Below, in pieces: positions 61,113 through 64,000 of a stretch of DNA of 64,000 bases. A model generated the notes under the pieces. It was not told the DNA's origin. It ran no database searches and worked only from the letters and a program-made list of their open reading frames with translations. The first letter of the stretch is position 1. Each line of letters opens with the position of its first letter. The stretch comes from Xenorhabdus budapestensis. GTDB taxonomy: Bacteria; Pseudomonadota; Gammaproteobacteria; Enterobacterales; Enterobacteriaceae. Location: the NCBI RefSeq assembly GCF_002632465.1, contig NZ_NIBS01000008.1:62001-126000 (forward strand), in the 5' to 3' direction. A program made the position numbers and the translations under genes.

Positions 61113-62414
61113 ATGAGTCGATATGATTTTACGAAATCAGCAGCACTATTAACAGCAGCAATAAATGTTTCTGCTTTAGGCAAAGATGAACAAGAAGCCA
61201 CAGTAAATAAAAGCGGATACATTAATAATAAAAAATATGACATTTGTGTTATAGGAGGAGGAATTATTGGGCTGTGTACAGCTTATTATGCAGCTAAGGC
61301 CAAGAAAAATATTTTGCTCATAGAGAGAAATACGTTAGGCACACAAGATTCAAGCTCAGCAGGACATGTCAGAATGTGGAGAACGGTTTATGATGATCTT
61401 GAACATGCCACATTATCCTTTAGTGCTGGGAAACTTTATCATGAGTTAGAAGAAGAACTAGATTCTAAATTCATGTATATGAACGGATTACTCAATTTTG
61501 GTGTGTCAACCGGTGATACGCCGCAGGGCACTCTGTTCGGGCCAATAAAGGTCTTAAAGAAACTTAATAAAAGGTATGAAATACTAACAAAAAAAGAATT
61601 AGAAACAAAATATCCATTCAAAAATCTACCGGAAGATTATATGGGTTTATATAGCCCGGATAATGCTACTATAGATGTCAAACATATTATAAGGAAACTG
61701 GGGCAGTATTTAAAAGAATCAGATAATGTTACCGTCCTTGAATATACTGAAGTGAATAAGATCTCCAGCCGCCATGATGGTGTCACTATTATGACAGTTA
61801 ATGGTAACTATAAAGCTGATAAAATAGTCATTACCTCTAATGCTTTTACTAATAAAATATTACCTCAATCACTGGGAATAAAAATAAATTATATCATTTG
61901 GGATATGTGTTTCTCATACTACAAATTAACAGGAGAAATTCCGGAAAGAAACTATCCAATGTTCTTCCAATTTGAGAATCCTAAAAATGGTTACAGTAAT
62001 CTTTTCTATGGTTTTCCCAGTTATGAATTTGCACGCAAAGATTTTATTCGTCTTGCCGTAGATTGGGCTTCACATAAATTTTATGATGTGGATGACAGAA
62101 GTTTTGCACCGAAGGAATTAGATATTGATATAACCAGAGATTTTGTCATTAATTATATGAGAGGAGTTGATACCACACCTATTGATATGGCAAGAGCATT
62201 ACATGCTGATCTACCTGATAATACAGCAGTATTAGATTTTATACCTAAGCAATATGATCAATACCAAAATATTGTCTTATCATTAGGTGGTTGGACATTT
62301 AAATTTGCGCCATTATTTGGAAAAGCATGTGCCGATCTTGCATTGACTGGAAAAGCTGGGTTCGACAACCATGCATTCAGAATAAACAGGAAAAACATTA
62401 TTCAACCGATTTAA
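61113..62414 (+). CDS. MSOX/MTOX-like FAD oxidase (DAO superfamily) with degenerate Tat-like leader
   Basis: A 433-residue flavoprotein. After a 40-residue leader comes the FAD motif YDICVIGGGIIGLCTAYYAA (GxGxxG 48-53) with acidic IERN. The C-terminal LGGWTFKFAPLFGKACADLA and DLALTGKAGFDNHAFRINR match monomeric sarcosine/N-methyltryptophan oxidases (GHGFKF ... TGK ... F..NR). The catalytic-type Lys (about 397) is kept, but the covalent-flavin Cys position appears to be Ala (about 362). The leader SRYDFTKSAALLTAAINVSA looks like a twin-arginine signal with one Arg lost. GGAG is 8 nt before the ATG. It lies 206 nt after the first oxidase and has its own terminator. The substrate is probably a secondary amine or amino acid. 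Confidence 0.8.
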   Translation: MSRYDFTKSAALLTAAINVSALGKDEQEATVNKSGYINNKKYDICVIGGGIIGLCTAYYAAKAKKNILLIERNTLGTQDSSSAGHVRMWRTVYDDLEHATLSFSAGKLYHELEEELDSKFMYMNGLLNFGVSTGDTPQGTLFGPIKVLKKLNKRYEILTKKELETKYPFKNLPEDYMGLYSPDNATIDVKHIIRKLGQYLKESDNVTVLEYTEVNKISSRHDGVTIMTVNGNYKADKIVITSNAFTNKILPQSLGIKINYIIWDMCFSYYKLTGEIPERNYPMFFQFENPKNGYSNLFYGFPSYEFARKDFIRLAVDWASHKFYDVDDRSFAPKELDIDITRDFVINYMRGVDTTPIDMARALHADLPDNTAVLDFIPKQYDQYQNIVLSLGGWTFKFAPLFGKACADLALTGKAGFDNHAFRINRKNIIQPI

Positions 62415-62469
62415 AAGCTAGATTCATTTATCTTAAAACCGTAGGTTACAGTATTCGAAAAATATGATT

Positions 62470-62500
62470 AAGCCGGCAAAACAATTTCGCTGGCTTTTTT
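62470..62500 (+). terminator. Rho-independent terminator of the oxidase pair
   Basis: AAGCCGGC and GCTGGCTT form an 8-bp stem (one G-U) around an 11-nt loop, with a six-T tract, 55 nt after the second oxidase gene. Confidence 0.85.
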
Positions 62501-62532
62501 CATCGTGTCAAATCGCGCTTCCATTTAGTAGG

Positions 62533-62736
62533 CTAGCAACAGCGCATACCACCTTTACCATCACCACCATAACGTGCATTCTGACGTTCACGGAAAAATT
62601 CTTCATAAGTCATATGAGACTGATCAGGATGATTATCCTTCATATGCTGTACATAAGTGTCATAGTCAGGAACCCCCACCAGCATACGGGCAGCTTGCCC
62701 TAAATATTTTCCGGCTCGCCCAAGATTACCAAACAT
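62533..62736 (-). CDS. yjiX: YjiX/YbdD family small protein
   Basis: A 67-residue cytosolic protein almost identical in pattern to E. coli YjiX ([20 protein letters not shown] ... SYEEFF-like [20 protein letters not shown] ending in MRCC). The start is at 62736, where GGAG is 8 nt upstream. An ATG 12 nt earlier lacks spacing. YjiX-type genes always accompany CstA/BtsT peptide or pyruvate transporters. The biochemical role is unknown. It follows btsT, and the next gene downstream in E. coli, yjiA, has been separated from it by the oxidase insert. Confidence 0.93.
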   Translation of the reverse strand: MFGNLGRAGKYLGQAARMLVGVPDYDTYVQHMKDNHPDQSHMTYEEFFRERQNARYGGDGKGGMRCC

Positions 62737-62894
62737 AATGTTCTCCAATCGCTGTTCCCAAAAGCTATTTCTTTCAAAAACTATTCCTTAACCCCATACC
62801 TTAAAGAAAGGCCCCACATAATACAAAGGCGATTATGTGGGGATAGCTATTACCAATGCAGTTTTATGTATCTGCTATCGGTTTGAGTATTCCA

Positions 62895-64000
62895 TCAGTG
62901 CGTAGAAGAAACTTTTACCCCACCTTCTGGAACAGGGACATAAGGTGTTTCTTTATCTGTACGTTCCGGATTTTTATTCGCTTTTATCGCGGCCTTAATA
63001 CCATAAATAATGATGCTATAGACCACAACAAGGAACAAAATACTTAAACCCGCGTTGGTATAGTTGTTCACAACAATGTGATTCATGTTACTAATCTGCT
63101 GCGCGGTCAATTCTGCTCCGCCTTCTGCAATACGCTGTTTATACTCTTTTACCAGGAAGAAAAAACCTTCCAGTTTGGGGTTGTCGCTGAATAATTTCAA
63201 TCCCAACGCCCAGGTAGTACAAATCAGCAACCAGATCGCAGGCACAACAGTGACCCAAATGTATTTAGTACGTTTCATTTTGATCAGCACAACAGTACCC
63301 AGTACCAGTGCAACAGCTGCCAGCATTTGGTTCGAGATCCCAAACAGCGGCCACAGACTCTTGACACCACCCAATGGATCAACGACACCCTGATACAACA
63401 GATAGCCCCACATACCTACACAACCCGCTGTACCGATCATCCCCGCAATCAGAGAATCCGTTTTTTTCAGGAACGGTACAAAATTCCCTAACAAATCCTG
63501 TAGTATAAAACGGCCAGAGCGTGTACCCGCATCCAAAGCTGTCAGAATGAATAACGCTTCAAACAGAATACCAAAGTGATACCAGAAGCCCATATCTGCA
63601 ACCGGGACAATCTGATGGAATACATGGGCAATACCCACTGCCAGAGTTGGCGCTCCTCCGGCACGATTCAGGACAGAGGGTTCACCAATGTCTTTTGCTG
63701 TTTGCAGAATTTGATCTGGTGAAATAACAAAACCCCAGGAACTAACTACTGCTGCGGCTTGTGTGGTCACATCGTTCAACGCAGCCATAATCATTGGAGC
63801 TTCCGCAGTTCCCAGATTGTGCAGATCAGGCATAGTGATGCCCAGCGCAGCCGGAGGCGTGTTCATGGCAAAATAAAGCCCTGGTTCGATAATAGATGCC
63901 GCAACCAGTGCCATAATGGCAACAAACGACTCCATCAACATCGCGCCATAGCCAATGAAGCGCGCATCTTTTTCGTTTGCCAGCAATTTAGGTGTTGTAC
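62895..64000 (-). CDS. btsT: BtsT/CstA-family pyruvate transporter (5' part outside window)
   Basis: The C-terminal 367 or so residues of a CstA-family carbon-starvation membrane protein. The frame runs unbroken to the window edge (TTPKLLANEKDARFIGYGAM is in frame), so the gene continues beyond 64000. Several hydrophobic helices and the conserved AGGAPTLAVGIAHVFHQI, LTALDAGTRSGRFILQDLLG and GISNQMLAAVALVLG are seen. E. coli BtsT is a pyruvate/proton symporter controlled by the BtsSR two-component system, and CstA is its paralogue. I choose btsT because yjiX and yjiA lie nearby, but CstA is possible. Confidence 0.88.
   Translation of the reverse strand, partial: TTPKLLANEKDARFIGYGAMLMESFVAIMALVAASIIEPGLYFAMNTPPAALGITMPDLHNLGTAEAPMIMAALNDVTTQAAAVVSSWGFVISPDQILQTAKDIGEPSVLNRAGGAPTLAVGIAHVFHQIVPVADMGFWYHFGILFEALFILTALDAGTRSGRFILQDLLGNFVPFLKKTDSLIAGMIGTAGCVGMWGYLLYQGVVDPLGGVKSLWPLFGISNQMLAAVALVLGTVVLIKMKRTKYIWVTVVPAIWLLICTTWALGLKLFSDNPKLEGFFFLVKEYKQRIAEGGAELTAQQISNMNHIVVNNYTNAGLSILFLVVVYSIIIYGIKAAIKANKNPERTDKETPYVPVPEGGVKVSSTH

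Noticed and set aside
62464-62703. 79-codon plus-strand frame after the second oxidase
   Set aside because: It starts inside the oxidase terminator and is antisense to yjiX, which is highly conserved.

Overview
The window is ordinary chromosomal DNA of a gammaproteobacterium of the order Enterobacterales. Nearly every gene has a recognisable Escherichia coli counterpart in a familiar neighbourhood. The low GC content, the AT-rich intergenic deserts, the mixed gene order and a degenerate ERIC-like element of a type I associate with Photorhabdus and Xenorhabdus suggest Morganellaceae, most likely the Photorhabdus/Xenorhabdus group. The genus is an inference, because there is no 16S or other marker here. 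I saw no tRNA, rRNA, CRISPR array, complete insertion sequence or prophage.

Layout. (1) 1-30.4 kb follows the E. coli region decR ... dxs: decR (cut by the window edge), a divergent PLP-dependent cysteine-degrading enzyme, queC, fadM, ybaV, ppiD, hupB, lon, clpX, clpP, tig, bolA, yajG, ampG, a Tsx-like porin, cyoABCDE, yajR, yajQ, panE-yajL, thiI and xseB-ispA-dxs. Its themes are protein quality control (trigger factor, ClpXP, Lon, PpiD, HU), the aerobic terminal oxidase with its heme O synthase, and isoprenoid and thiamine/thiouridine synthesis. (2) 30.4-46.4 kb is a block that lies elsewhere in E. coli: hemB, tatABC, ubiB-ubiJ-ubiE, rmuC, a DedA protein, a tyrosine phosphatase, udp, a GntP permease with a broken second copy, and metE/metR/yigM. 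(3) 46.4-51.5 kb holds transporters: yjcE, ghxP and a MATE pump. (4) 51.5-64 kb is the accessory part: a three-lipoprotein operon with a CsgG-like member, a 1.1-kb gap holding a decayed gene, cyuP, a lone FimB-type recombinase in AT-rich DNA, and a btsT-yjiX-yjiA cluster split by two divergently oriented flavoprotein amino-acid/amine oxidase genes.

How the parts fit. IspA and Dxs feed isoprenoid precursors to ubiquinone (UbiB/J/E) and heme O (CyoE) for cytochrome bo3, and HemB supplies heme. DecR, the desulfhydrase-like enzyme and CyuP form a dispersed cysteine-use set. Regulatory sites read by eye include a sigma-32 promoter before lon, an ArcA-type repeat before cyoA, MetJ boxes and a MetR site between metE and metR, a CRP-like site before udp, and two PurR-like boxes before ghxP.

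The most unusual element is the oxidase pair at 59.1-62.4 kb. It consists of an L-amino-acid oxidase-like flavoprotein and an MSOX/MTOX-fold oxidase. By manual alignment the second lacks the usual covalent-flavin cysteine, and it carries what looks like a decayed twin-arginine leader. Homology statements rest on recalled E. coli and family sequences, not on a database search.
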